50,754 nt of DNA from CAYPJE01 sp964410945 (GCA_964410945.1 CAYPJE010000021.1:1-50754), one strand, 5' to 3'; shown: positions 25,271-34,288, counted from the stretch's first letter. The notes: generated by a model from the sequence alone, not told the origin. Numbers and translations are program-made.

Positions 25271-27211
25271 ATGTCCAAAAGCAATCTGCCTGAAATTACT
25301 CTGAAAGCCCTGATCCTGGGTGTTGTACTGTCCGTCCTGCTGGCGGGAGCCAATGCCTACCTGGGATTATTCGCCGGTATGACCGTCTCCGCTTCCATTC
25401 CAGCTGCCGTCATTTCCATGGGTATTCTGAAATTATTCCGTCGCTCCAATATACTGGAAAACAATATTGTGCAAACCGCCGCCTCGGCCGGAGAATCGCT
25501 GGCCGCTGGTGTGATTTTCACAATACCGTCTCTGATCCTGATGAATTACTGGGGTGATTTTGGATTCGATCAGTATTGGATCATTACCGGTATTGCCGCC
25601 ACCGGTGGAATCATCGGGGTCCTGTTTACCATCCCCCTGCGTCGCGCGTTAATCGTTGAGGAACAACTCCAGTTCCCGGAAGGCATTGCTACCGCCGAAG
25701 TCCTGGCTACCGGTGAAAGCGGTGCCACCGGACTGAAATATCTGGTCCAGGCTGGTCTGGCAGGTGCCTTTTTCAAGATTTTCGGCGAATCAGCCATGGT
25801 GCTGTGGGCAGATATCATGTCAGCTTCCCGGCGCATCGGAAATTCCTTTGCCAATTTTGAGTTAAATCTTTCACCGGCCCTTATATCAGTCGGTTATATC
25901 GTGGGTTTGAATATCTCACTCCTGGTATTCAGCGGCGGTGTCATTGGTCGCTGGATTTTCCTGCCGATCCTGGCGCCTGGCTATATCGATCAGATTCCGT
26001 TTGACGTTCTCGCCGATCCAACCGCGGCCGTCGCCTGGCTGCATAACAATGTTGTCAAGTACATCGGTGTTGGCGCCATGATCGTTGGCGGATTGTGGGC
26101 CCTGATCAACCTGCGCAGTTCCCTGGTTCGTGGGATTAAATCGGGGCTGGACACTTACGAAAAAATGCGGTCCAACAACAACCAGGTCGTGAAACGGACC
26201 GAAATGGATACTCCCATGAAATGGGTGGGAATTGCGTTATTATTTTCATTGATTCCAATTTTTGCCATATATCTTACCGTCGTGGAAAACATTGCCGTAT
26301 CAGCCTTCATGGCCGTCCTGATGCTGATTGCCGGTTTCCTGTTCTCAGCAGTAGCCTCATACATGGCGGGACTGGTGGGTTCGTCCAATAATCCTATCTC
26401 CGGGGTCACGATTGCTACCGTGCTTTCTTCTTCCCTGTTACTGTTCATCCTGTATAAAAGCGGTGTCAATGTGGGCCCGGCGGCAGCAATTTTCATCGGG
26501 GCTGTGGTCTGTTGTGCCGCGGCCATCGGTGGTGACAATCTGCAGGATCTGAAAACCGGTTATATTGTAGGAGCCACACCCTGGAAACAGCAGATCATGC
26601 AGGCCGTTGGTGTGTTGTCCGGCTCGTTCGTAATGATGCCGGTATTGTGGATGCTCCACCAGAAATACGGTATCGGCAGCGATGCCCACCTGGCCCCCGA
26701 TCTACAGGGACATGTTCTGACTGCCCCACAGGCCAGTCTGATGGCCAATATCGCCCGCGGTGTTTTCAACCAGGATTTGCCCTGGAACCTGATCATTATC
26801 GGTGCCGTTCTGGCAATAGCCATTATTACCCTGGATAAAAACCTGGAAAAACGTGGTTCGACTTTCAGGACTCCCATTCTGGCCGTGGCGGTCGGTACCT
26901 ATTTACCGTTTTCTCTGTCAACTCCAATTTTTATCGGTGGATTGCTTTCATATATGACCATCGGAAAAATGTCCCCCCACGGGAAAGAAGATATTAATCA
27001 GAAGGGTCTGCTGTTTGCCTCCGGACTGATCACCGGTGAAGCCCTGATCGGTATCCTGCTGGCCGTTCCGCTGATGCTCAATGAACTATTTGCCTGGTCT
27101 CTGCCAACCAACTATGCTGTCTTTGCCGAAGCTCCCCTGCACTACTGGCCCGGACTGCTGGTACTTGGTGGAATCTGCTTCTGGCTATATCGGATTGCGA
27201 GCAAAGATTAA
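25271..27211 (+). CDS. OPT-family oligopeptide transporter
   Basis: 646-residue polytopic inner-membrane protein of the OPT family, which imports peptides or metal-chelates by proton coupling. It shows the family's N-terminal region (ITLKALILGVVLSVLLAGANAYLGLFAGMT-like), the conserved NNIVQTAASAGESLAAG motif, GIATAEVL, SSNNPISG and GGDNLQDLKTGYIVGATPWKQQ. About fourteen hydrophobic segments are apparent. GAGGAG precedes the ATG. The stop overlaps the adenosine deaminase start by one base (TAATG), so the two are surely co-translated. Confidence 0.93.
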   Translation: MSKSNLPEITLKALILGVVLSVLLAGANAYLGLFAGMTVSASIPAAVISMGILKLFRRSNILENNIVQTAASAGESLAAGVIFTIPSLILMNYWGDFGFDQYWIITGIAATGGIIGVLFTIPLRRALIVEEQLQFPEGIATAEVLATGESGATGLKYLVQAGLAGAFFKIFGESAMVLWADIMSASRRIGNSFANFELNLSPALISVGYIVGLNISLLVFSGGVIGRWIFLPILAPGYIDQIPFDVLADPTAAVAWLHNNVVKYIGVGAMIVGGLWALINLRSSLVRGIKSGLDTYEKMRSNNNQVVKRTEMDTPMKWVGIALLFSLIPIFAIYLTVVENIAVSAFMAVLMLIAGFLFSAVASYMAGLVGSSNNPISGVTIATVLSSSLLLFILYKSGVNVGPAAAIFIGAVVCCAAAIGGDNLQDLKTGYIVGATPWKQQIMQAVGVLSGSFVMMPVLWMLHQKYGIGSDAHLAPDLQGHVLTAPQASLMANIARGVFNQDLPWNLIIIGAVLAIAIITLDKNLEKRGSTFRTPILAVAVGTYLPFSLSTPIFIGGLLSYMTIGKMSPHGKEDINQKGLLFASGLITGEALIGILLAVPLMLNELFAWSLPTNYAVFAEAPLHYWPGLLVLGGICFWLYRIASKD

Positions 27212-28284
27212 TGCTGATTGAACGGGATTTGCTGCGACGCCTGCCCAAAGTGGAACTTCATTGCCATCTGGATGGGAGTCTGCGTGTTCCAACCATCATC
27301 GATCTGGCCGCCAAAGAAAAGGTTACACTGCCCACCACCGATCCGGCCAGGTTGAAGAAAATCATGTCCCCTTCCGGACGCTTCAAATCGCTGGAAGAGT
27401 ACCTGGAATTGTTTGAGATCACCCTGAAAGTACTTCAGACTCCTGCAAGTCTGGAGCAGGTGGCCTATGAATTAATTGAAGATGTAGCCAAAGAAAATGT
27501 GCGTTATATCGAGGTCCGTTATTCACCCATCCTGCATTGCCAGAAAGGGATGCTGCCCAAGGAATCGGTCCTGGCCGTTCGGAAAGGGCTGCGCCGTGGT
27601 GAACGTGATTTCGGAGTCAAGTCCGGGATAATCGTCTGCGGTATCCGCAATATATCACCGGAAAAATCATTGAAACTGGCTGATCTTACGGTCCATTTCA
27701 AGAACAAAGGCGTGGTTGGATTTGATCTGGCAGGGGCGGAAGAAAATTTCCCGGCCAAGGATCACCGTGAAGCCTTCTACCTGGTCCTGGATAATAACAT
27801 CAATGCCACTATACATGCAGGCGAGGCGTTTGGTCCTTCCTCCATTCACCAGGCTCTCCATTACTGTGGTGCCCACCGGATCGGCCATGGCACCCGGCTG
27901 AAAGAGGACAAGGATCTGATGAATTATGTCAATGATCATCGAATCACATTGGAAATCTGCCTCACATCAAATTATCAAACCCAGTCAGTGAAATCGATCA
28001 GCCGCCACCCGGCCAAATATTATTATGAAAAAGGCCTGCGCATTACACTGAATACCGATAACCGCCTGATGTCCAATACGGATCTGACCAACGAATTCGC
28101 TCTGGCTAATAAACACTTCGGTTTCAACCTGTACGATTTCCGGGAATTGACGATCACGGCCATGAAATCGGCCTTCCTGTCCTACGCCGACCGCAAGCTC
28201 ATGATCCGCAGTATCGCTGATGAGTTGGAAGGCGAGTTCGGGTTGATGCCGGAATTCATCCAGATACCGGAAACGGAAGAATAA
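27211..28284 (+). CDS. add: Adenosine deaminase
   Basis: Zinc-dependent amidohydrolase that converts adenosine to inosine. 357 residues; metal ligands in LHCHLDGSL (His17, His19), HAGEAFG (about 201-204) and the metal Asp in LNTDNRLMSNT (about 280). RIGHGTRL and LEICLTSNYQT are also typical. The TDN variant in place of TDD is common in bacterial adenosine deaminases. It may act on related aminated nucleosides. Co-transcribed with the OPT transporter. Inosine/hypoxanthine produced here could join the purine pool used by the GMP reductase-like enzyme nearby, but that is speculation. Confidence 0.92.
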   Translation: MLIERDLLRRLPKVELHCHLDGSLRVPTIIDLAAKEKVTLPTTDPARLKKIMSPSGRFKSLEEYLELFEITLKVLQTPASLEQVAYELIEDVAKENVRYIEVRYSPILHCQKGMLPKESVLAVRKGLRRGERDFGVKSGIIVCGIRNISPEKSLKLADLTVHFKNKGVVGFDLAGAEENFPAKDHREAFYLVLDNNINATIHAGEAFGPSSIHQALHYCGAHRIGHGTRLKEDKDLMNYVNDHRITLEICLTSNYQTQSVKSISRHPAKYYYEKGLRITLNTDNRLMSNTDLTNEFALANKHFGFNLYDFRELTITAMKSAFLSYADRKLMIRSIADELEGEFGLMPEFIQIPETEE

Positions 28285-28295
28285 AAGCAATGGTA

Positions 28296-28331
28296 AACCT
28301 TCAAGGTCACATCTTCGAGACCCTGAAGGTT
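28296..28331. repeat. Palindrome, copy 1 (13-bp arms)
   Basis: AACCTTCAAGGTC and GACCCTGAAGGTT are complementary at 12 of 13 positions around a 10-nt loop, 12 bp after the adenosine deaminase stop. A closely related copy lies at 36746-36781. It may terminate transcription, although only TACTTTCC follows. Confidence 0.6.
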
Positions 28332-28469
28332 ACTTTCCCTACCCCCGGAGCAATCTGCACGTTTAAAAATGCACCCCCTGGTAATCCCCAGTCCTGTTCG
28401 ACAATATTGGGTTTTTCAGGCGTTGGCAGTAATTTTAATCATAAACATTACTGATTTAAAAAATTCAAC

Positions 28470-28790
28470 ATGACAAAATTCATTGCTATTTTTAAAGACA
28501 AGAATAAAGGCGCATTGACAATTGATCTGTTAAACCAACATGTTGCTCATTTGCGTGAACAAACAAAAAAGGGAAATATATTTTTGTGTGGTCCATTTAA
28601 CGATAATGATGGGGCAATACAAATACTTGAAGTAAAATCAAAAGACATCGTAGAGTCAATTATTAATCAATATCCTTTTATACAGGAATGTTATTATCAA
28701 TCTTTTGAAATTTTTGAACTGATAGAAGCAAATGAAACTAATAATTGGCTTTTAGAAGATTCACAAACAATAAGAAATATGAATAAATAA
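28470..28790 (+). CDS. YCII-like small protein
   Basis: 106-residue protein resembling the YCII/YciI family (a ferredoxin-like dimeric fold with an invariant His-Asp type active-site arrangement, function mostly unknown). Matching features are the N-terminal strand KFIAIFKD, the helix with HVAHLREQTKKGNIFLCGPF, and the strand-helix AIQILEVKSKDIVESIINQYPFIQECYY. Composition is distinctly more AT-rich than the adenosine deaminase operon and matches the adjacent HipBST locus, suggesting that both belong to an acquired islet. Confidence 0.7.
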   Translation: MTKFIAIFKDKNKGALTIDLLNQHVAHLREQTKKGNIFLCGPFNDNDGAIQILEVKSKDIVESIINQYPFIQECYYQSFEIFELIEANETNNWLLEDSQTIRNMNK

Positions 28791-29057
28791 GGGTTTATTC
28801 CATTTCAAAATGTCTAGTGTAATATTTACTTCACCAGTATATCTTTGTTTATTATATATTTCATCATTTTTAGATTAAATCTTAAAAAACAACCGCTAAC
28901 AGACTTGCACGGCTAATACGGACATTTTGCAGTTCAATGATACAAGTGTATTTCAATGCTGGTTCATCTTCAGGTAACAGATACATAATGGACCCCACCC
29001 CATACACCCAGTAAAGCTGGACCACTAAGAACAATGTTTAAGTGATTTATTTCATGT
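28791..29057. other. AT-rich non-coding stretch before the HipBST control region
   Basis: No gene seen. Around 28999-29020 there is a short CCAGTAAAGCTGG palindrome (4-bp arms) that vaguely resembles the downstream operator-like sites but with different spacing. Otherwise featureless. Confidence 0.5.
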
Positions 29058-29252
29058 GTCATTATATTGGTACAACTCTCACTGTTATATCTTTTTCCAA
29101 TATTTCCCGCCTAAACACCAATATACTGGTTTAAATCTCACAATTATACCAGCCCCCAATGTTTTTGTCATCTTTGTACCATTATATTGATATATTATTG
29201 ACACATTCAACTGATATGAGTATATTTGACAAACATTTACCAGTAAAATGGT
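29058..29252 (+). promoter_or_regulatory. Array of operator-like palindromes for HipB
   Basis: Four sites of the form TACCA-N6-TGGTA (equally TACC-N8-GGTA) are seen at 29058-29071 (GTCA…TGGT), 29117-29130 (ACCA…TGGT), 29178-29191 (ACCA…TGAT) and 29239-29252 (ACCA…TGGT). Starts are 59, 61 and 61 bp apart, close to six helical turns. An extra half-site ACCA at 29148 falls midway between the second and third. E. coli HipB recognises TATCC-N8-GGATA, the same geometry. Sites 3 and 4 flank the promoter. Confidence 0.7.
29198..29226 (+). promoter_or_regulatory. Sigma-70-type promoter of hipBST
   Basis: TTGACA at 29198-29203, a 17-bp spacer, and TATATT at 29221-29226. Transcription would start near 29233, immediately before the operator-like site at 29239-29252 and about 28 bp before the hipB ATG. 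Placement between two palindromes fits autorepression. Confidence 0.75.
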
Positions 29253-29260
29253 ACAGCAAT

Positions 29261-29470
29261 ATGAAAACAGAAGAAATAGGAAAACTAATCAAACACAGAA
29301 GGAAGGTATTGGGGCTAACCATCAGGAATTTAGCCGACCTGACCGGTATGTCCAAGACTACTATTTCTCAAATCGAACGTGGTGTAGGTAATCCGACAAT
29401 TGAGGTCCTGCAAAATATATTTGAATATCTCAATTTGGAATTAAAGGTGGAAGTGAAATTCCGTAATTAA
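29261..29470 (+). CDS. hipB: HipB-like antitoxin/repressor (Xre-type HTH)
   Basis: 69-residue Cro/C1-type DNA-binding protein: EIGKLIKHRRKVLGLTIRNLADLTGMSKTTISQIERGVGNPTIEVLQNIFEYL is the full five-helix domain with the recognition helix around KTTISQIERG. The ATG at 29261 gives the normal HipB start; an upstream ATG at 29159 would have to be read through the promoter. The gene is followed 6 bp later by hipS. It should repress the operon through the palindromes upstream and, in known HipBST systems, assists HipS in controlling HipT. Confidence 0.9.
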   Translation: MKTEEIGKLIKHRRKVLGLTIRNLADLTGMSKTTISQIERGVGNPTIEVLQNIFEYLNLELKVEVKFRN

Positions 29471-29476
29471 AAATAT

Positions 29477-29821
29477 ATGGAATTAGAAAACAGACTGGAA
29501 GTCATCTATAAAGGATACATAAAGGCCGGAGAACTATGGGTGGATAGCGACGGTTATCACTTTGAATATGATGATGCTTTTATTAAAGATGATACTACGC
29601 GACCAATTTCGGTTAGTATGCCTAAAAACCAGAAATCATATCAATCCAAAGAATTATTTCACTACTTCAAATCTATTCTCAGCGAGGGTGAGAATCGAAA
29701 ACAAATTTGTAAAGCATTAAGAATTGACCCCAGTGATGATTGGAGCTTATTGGTATTAACCTGCCAATATGATACAATCGGAGCAATAACAGTAAAAAAC
29801 ATAGAACATGCCCCAGTGTAA
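29477..29821 (+). CDS. hipS: HipS-like antitoxin (HipA N-subdomain protein)
   Basis: 114-residue protein corresponding to the N-terminal subdomain 1 of HipA (Couple_hipA type), encoded as a separate gene. Visible landmarks are GELWVDSDGYHFEYDDAF, RPISVSMPKNQKSYQSKELFHYFKSIL, SEGENRKQICKALRI and YDTIGAITV, which correspond to the PISxSLP, LPEG and GAV motifs of HipA. In the tripartite HipBST system of enteropathogenic E. coli this small protein is the antitoxin that binds the kinase. It overlaps hipT by 14 bp. Confidence 0.85.
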   Translation: MELENRLEVIYKGYIKAGELWVDSDGYHFEYDDAFIKDDTTRPISVSMPKNQKSYQSKELFHYFKSILSEGENRKQICKALRIDPSDDWSLLVLTCQYDTIGAITVKNIEHAPV

Positions 29822-30770
29822 CGGATGTCTTAAGGATAATATAAAGGGATTTTGTTCATCCTGTGAGACAGTTTTATTTAACCGCTCTAAGGTCAGTCCT
29901 CAATTAAAATTCAATTGGGAAGATATTTCAAAAAGAATTGATGGTCAGCCGATGGGATTTAGTATCTCAGGGGTCCAGCGAAAAGGATTTGTTGGCAAAC
30001 CAAGGGGACTTGATCTGGTTCCCAAAATGGATCTAAATGAAAAATCCCGGTACATAATCAAACCGATGTTATCAAGTTTTAATCTGCCTGACCAATCACC
30101 TGCCAATGAACATTTAACAATGCAATTAGCTAAGCAGCTCTTTGGTATTAAAATAGCCGAATGTGCTTTTATGAACTTTGCCAACGGAACTCCGGCCTAT
30201 ATCACCAGACGATTTGATTTTGATGTAAACGGCCAAAAATTAAATCAGGAAGATTTCGTATCAGTTCTTCAAGTTGCTCATAAATATAAATCAAAAACCT
30301 ATCAAGATGTCGGAGAATGGTTGAGTCCATTAAACAGAGTTGATTTTCTTCGTATTCTGATATTCAATTTCCTTATTGGCAATGGCGATGCTCATTTAAA
30401 AAACATTTCGTTATTGGAAACAGCGGATAGCGATATGATGTTGTCTCCCGCGTATGATTTAATGAATACCAAAATTCATGTTACAGATAATTTACTGGCC
30501 TTGAATCTGTTCAGTGAACTTGAACAAACCAGCTTGCCATTAGGAGAAAAATATAGTTATAAAAATGAGGATTTCATTGAATTCGGAAAACGTTTGAAGA
30601 TCAGAGAAACTGTTATTGTTAAGACTATTGACTTATTTAATAAAAAAGAAGATGGGATATTGGCTATGGTTGACAAATCATTTTTATCTGATAATGCCAA
30701 GAAACTGTACAAAAATAATATAATGGAAAATTATGAATTATTTAGGCAAACCACACCTAAGCAGCGTTAA
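29808..30770 (+). CDS. hipT: HipT-like Ser/Thr kinase toxin
   Basis: 320-residue HipA-fold kinase without the N-subdomain 1. N-terminal CNGC…CSSC (Cys4, 7, 16, 19) looks like a zinc ribbon. The Gly-rich loop contains SISG (52-55), matching the SxS motif whose serines are autophosphorylated in E. coli HipT. Further on: ATP-binding Lys in YIIKP (Lys85), NEHLTMQLAKQLFG, YITRRFD, catalytic loop IGNGDAHLKN (Asp194), and metal-binding SPAYDLMNT (Asp217). Known HipT phosphorylates tryptophanyl-tRNA synthetase and HipA phosphorylates glutamyl-tRNA synthetase; the target here is unknown. The locus is AT-rich relative to its flanks, as expected for an acquired toxin-antitoxin module. Confidence 0.9.
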   Translation: MPQCNGCLKDNIKGFCSSCETVLFNRSKVSPQLKFNWEDISKRIDGQPMGFSISGVQRKGFVGKPRGLDLVPKMDLNEKSRYIIKPMLSSFNLPDQSPANEHLTMQLAKQLFGIKIAECAFMNFANGTPAYITRRFDFDVNGQKLNQEDFVSVLQVAHKYKSKTYQDVGEWLSPLNRVDFLRILIFNFLIGNGDAHLKNISLLETADSDMMLSPAYDLMNTKIHVTDNLLALNLFSELEQTSLPLGEKYSYKNEDFIEFGKRLKIRETVIVKTIDLFNKKEDGILAMVDKSFLSDNAKKLYKNNIMENYELFRQTTPKQR

Positions 30771-30873
30771 GTGCACCATACACCAAACATCCCCATCCCG
30801 CCAATCAGTACAATCTGCCTGTTCGACGAAGTTCCCGATAAAAACCAGGACGTAGTTGGGAGTAATCTGTGGT

Positions 30874-33195
30874 TTAATGCCGAATGACGGTGAGTTTACC
30901 CACCTTGCTGCCCTCACCGCTGGCATGGGCCACGATCAGGTAAACTCCGCTGCCCACCAGCTTCCCGGCTGAATTCCGGCCATCCCAGAAAGCCTGGTAG
31001 CCCTGAATATTATCAGATTCGACCTCGATTGAGCGGACCACTTCGCCGGAGAGGGTCATTATTTTGACCAGGCTTTCGTCATCCAAACCATCAATGACAA
31101 GTTCGTTATCACTGGGCAGGTGAAAAGGACTGGGAAATATTTTCAGCACCGTATCTTCATCCCGGCGAACAGCAAAAGGAATCTTCAGGCTGTTGATACC
31201 CTGGTCGCTGGTGATATAGGCCAATCTCTGCCATGGATCGAACTCGAGATCGGTGACATTATCCGACAGCAACCCGGAATTCTCAAAGGTGAGACCGTCG
31301 ATTGTAGGCCAGTAAGTTGCATTCTCCAGCAAAATCCTGATCCCCTGGCTGGAAGAGGTGGCCCAAATATTTCCACGGGTATCAAGGCGCAGTTTGGAGC
31401 CCAGCCCAAAGGCAGTATTTGGAAAATACGGTATTGGGGAACGACTGACAACCGGGTTGGTCATCGAACTCTGGAGCCGTAGACCAGTCAGCCCTTCCGG
31501 GGACAGTATGTATAATATATCCTGCGCACTAAAAACCGTGGACCATACGCTGATTCCGGCCTCGACCGCTTTCCATTGAATATTATCAGGAGCCGCCGGA
31601 TCGCCGGAATAGCTCATCATCGCCAGTCCACCATTAGTGATACCGGAGGGAGTAGGTTCCCACAATTCCGCCGAAACCCATACCCGCTGCCAGCGGTCGA
31701 TGGTAATCGAATTTGGTGCGGAAGGCTGTTCATTTACACTGGTAGCGGTAAAATGTCCCCACTCACCAGCCGCATTCCGGACATGCATGGTCTGGTTCTT
31801 ATTGGTAGAGTAGGTGTCACCAACCCACAGATTGTCGAATGTATCGAATTCCAATTCCTTCGTAACCAGGTACTCATCGGCATAGTAATCGAGTACATTG
31901 GTATCAATTAGGGTATAATTCAGCGGATCATCGATATCGATGATTACAATACCGCCACCGCGGAGATTATAATTGGAATTAGGCACCGGATACGTCCCCC
32001 TGATGGCACAGTACAGTAATCCGTCCGGACCTTGCTCCAGATCGGCCACATATCCTCCGAAATCAATAGGCAGCGAATCGGCAATATAATAATCATAATC
32101 ATAGTATTCGTGGATCACCGTGTCATTCAGAGTTTCAACGATGTTCCGCCACCCGCTGGCTTCCCTGATCGACAAACCACGTTTGGAGGCCGCCACCAGC
32201 CGACCGTCATCCAGCACGGTTACGGCCGTCATCTGGTTGGTAACCGGTACGTTTGGTGCCAACCGCTCCAGGCTCTGATTCTCACGATCCAGGACACTTA
32301 AACCCACAGCGGTTCCAATTGCCACCGTATTATCCCCAAGTGGCAGAAGATTATTGAATGAATAACCAGGAGCGATCTGCCATTCCTTGGCGGTATCAGA
32401 TAGTTTGATCAACGTCCCCGACAACATCCCCCAGACGGCCAGGTCACTGGTTTCAACCAGGTCGAGCAGCTGATAGGTGTTGGCAAAATAATTCCACTGC
32501 CAGGAAATGGAAAGATCGTCAAGTTCCAGTCGGAATACAACCCGGTCAGCGACAATCAATAAATGATCTTCATATTGCTTGATGGTAGTGATATTTCCCG
32601 TCAGAGCCGGTAGAGGCTGTTCCCAACTGTTAGGATCTTTCAGGTTTTCAGTGCGCCAATTTCCACGCCAGAGTCCCTGGTCCCCGGCAACCCAGACATA
32701 ATCACCGTGAATCGCTGCACCGGAAATTTCTGTCCATGATTGAGGCCAGTTGCGGTAGATATCACGGTAAATGAATTTTCCGTTACGGTAAATGAATTCG
32801 ATCAAGCCCCAATCCATGTTCTCCTTGAACACTCCATAAACCAGGGAATCAGCGATCGCAAAACCGGGGATGCAGGTAAAACCAAAATCGAAGATATCCA
32901 CCGATTCCATCTCCTGCAGGTCATATATCTGAATCACTCCATTAGGATCATTGCCCCCGATCCATAGATTATTGCCGTCATTCGCGACTGCAAGCAGGTC
33001 GGTGGAATGGAGACCATCAGTATTATTAATCGTCATGAATGTTCTGGAAATCCGGTCAAAGATCAGCAAACCACCATCGGTGGCTGCAACAATGGAATCG
33101 CCGATCTCGATCATCGCCTGAATATCAAGCGGTGAAGTAAACGAACCCCATTCACCAACCCGGGACTGTCCCCACAGGAGGCCGGTCATAATCAA
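30874..33195 (-). CDS. PorZ-like double-propeller surface protein with type IX C-terminal domain
   Basis: About 773-780 residues, matching PorZ of Porphyromonas, a component of the surface attachment complex of type IX secretion. Repeated DGGLLIFDRIS, AGDQGLWRGNW, AVGLSVLDRENQ and KRGLSIREASGW-type blades form two propellers. The last 85 residues are a C-terminal sorting domain (PSPFHLPSDNELVI … WDGRNSAGKLVGSGVYLIVAHAS). The frame's first conventional start is TTG at 33195, which leaves no basic n-region. Eight codons earlier an ATT (33219) behind GGGAA would give NKVLKIFLIMTGLLWGQS, a proper signal peptide. The M50 protease stop lies just upstream at 33223-33221. PorZ identity is by architecture, not proven. 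Confidence 0.7.
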   Translation of the reverse strand: MIMTGLLWGQSRVGEWGSFTSPLDIQAMIEIGDSIVAATDGGLLIFDRISRTFMTINNTDGLHSTDLLAVANDGNNLWIGGNDPNGVIQIYDLQEMESVDIFDFGFTCIPGFAIADSLVYGVFKENMDWGLIEFIYRNGKFIYRDIYRNWPQSWTEISGAAIHGDYVWVAGDQGLWRGNWRTENLKDPNSWEQPLPALTGNITTIKQYEDHLLIVADRVVFRLELDDLSISWQWNYFANTYQLLDLVETSDLAVWGMLSGTLIKLSDTAKEWQIAPGYSFNNLLPLGDNTVAIGTAVGLSVLDRENQSLERLAPNVPVTNQMTAVTVLDDGRLVAASKRGLSIREASGWRNIVETLNDTVIHEYYDYDYYIADSLPIDFGGYVADLEQGPDGLLYCAIRGTYPVPNSNYNLRGGGIVIIDIDDPLNYTLIDTNVLDYYADEYLVTKELEFDTFDNLWVGDTYSTNKNQTMHVRNAAGEWGHFTATSVNEQPSAPNSITIDRWQRVWVSAELWEPTPSGITNGGLAMMSYSGDPAAPDNIQWKAVEAGISVWSTVFSAQDILYILSPEGLTGLRLQSSMTNPVVSRSPIPYFPNTAFGLGSKLRLDTRGNIWATSSSQGIRILLENATYWPTIDGLTFENSGLLSDNVTDLEFDPWQRLAYITSDQGINSLKIPFAVRRDEDTVLKIFPSPFHLPSDNELVIDGLDDESLVKIMTLSGEVVRSIEVESDNIQGYQAFWDGRNSAGKLVGSGVYLIVAHASGEGSKVGKLTVIRH

Positions 33196-33220
33196 AAATA
33201 TTTTTAGTACCTTATTAATA

Positions 33221-34288
33221 TCAAATTCCCTTTAATGGTGCCGGGATAAAACATAGAATAAAAATCACCAGCGTGGCAATACCAATCAGCTGGTCTTTTT
33301 GCGACAATGGGGTGGCAATATCCATGATCGGCGGATGTTTGGCGGTCCGCATAAATACCAGGATCAGGATAGCCCAGAAAAGCCAGTTCAGGCTGAAAAC
33401 ACTGAGCGGAATCAGTGCCAGGAAGATCCACCAGGCATATTTATTATGTTTATCCCCAAAGACGGCGTAAGCGATATGCCCCCCATCCAGCTGTCCTACG
33501 GGCAGGAGGTTCAGCATCGTCACCAGCATCCCGATCCAGCCGGCAAAGGCAATCGGATGCAGCATTATATCCTGGTTGTCCGGTAAATGTGGATGAGTCA
33601 ATATTACCAGGAATTTCATCAGGATCGAATCACCAAGGATAAAACCGGCTGTCATCTCACCCATATCAACCACCGCCGATTTAGCTAGTCCGATTATCAA
33701 CGCCGGCAATGCCACCAGAAATCCGGCAATCGGACCGGCCGCACCGATCTGCAACAACGCGGCCCGGTGACGAATCGGTGATTTAATTCTGATTACCGCC
33801 CCAAAAGTACCTATAAAGGTCGGTGCGGGGATGAAATATGGCAGGGTGGCATCTACGCGGTGTTTGCGGGCAAAATAATAATGGCCGAATTCGTGAGAGC
33901 CCAGGATCAGCAGCAGGGTTACCGAGAACGGAATACCCAGCCATAAATCGCTAAACCGTTCCCAGGGTAAACCGCCCTCCATCATACTTCCGGCCAGGAG
34001 GGTAGTTAACACGGTAGCAAAGAACAGAAGGATATTCAGGCGCGGAATCTTCGGCAGGCGTAAAATGACCCGGTTTGATTCATTAACCATGATTTCTAAT
34101 TCGTCATCGATGGTTATAATATCGAATTCAAATGGTTCATTCTTAATCTGGTTTTCCAGTTCTGCACGTGTCACACCGTCGCGCAATTTCCCATGCAGAA
34201 TCCACTTACCATCATAATTACCTATTTTGACCGGCCTGAACCAGGGATCCAGACGCTCCATCAACTGACGAAATTCATATTCCTGCAT
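33221..34288 (-). CDS. M50-family intramembrane zinc metalloprotease
   Basis: 355-residue site-2-protease-like membrane enzyme. A soluble N-terminal domain of about 80 residues is followed by six or so hydrophobic segments. The zinc motif HEFGH (His132, Glu133, His136) lies in the second membrane segment, and the third-ligand motif NLLPVGQLDGGH comes later. The HRVDATLPYFIPAP stretch after HEFGH is typical of the subgroup found in plants (EGY) and bacteria. It cleaves membrane-anchored substrates, often in signalling. It is followed directly by the PorZ-like gene, so the two are probably co-transcribed. Confidence 0.93.
   Translation of the reverse strand: MQEYEFRQLMERLDPWFRPVKIGNYDGKWILHGKLRDGVTRAELENQIKNEPFEFDIITIDDELEIMVNESNRVILRLPKIPRLNILLFFATVLTTLLAGSMMEGGLPWERFSDLWLGIPFSVTLLLILGSHEFGHYYFARKHRVDATLPYFIPAPTFIGTFGAVIRIKSPIRHRAALLQIGAAGPIAGFLVALPALIIGLAKSAVVDMGEMTAGFILGDSILMKFLVILTHPHLPDNQDIMLHPIAFAGWIGMLVTMLNLLPVGQLDGGHIAYAVFGDKHNKYAWWIFLALIPLSVFSLNWLFWAILILVFMRTAKHPPIMDIATPLSQKDQLIGIATLVIFILCFIPAPLKGI

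Noticed and set aside
28350..28460. GTTCGACAATATTGGG and neighbouring short stems suggesting a tRNA
   Set aside because: No acceptor stem, anticodon arm or CCA context could be assembled.
29058..29252. Regularly spaced short repeats that might be a CRISPR array
   Set aside because: The repeats are only about 14 bp palindromes with degenerate centres, spaced 60 bp apart, with no cas genes; operator sites explain them better.
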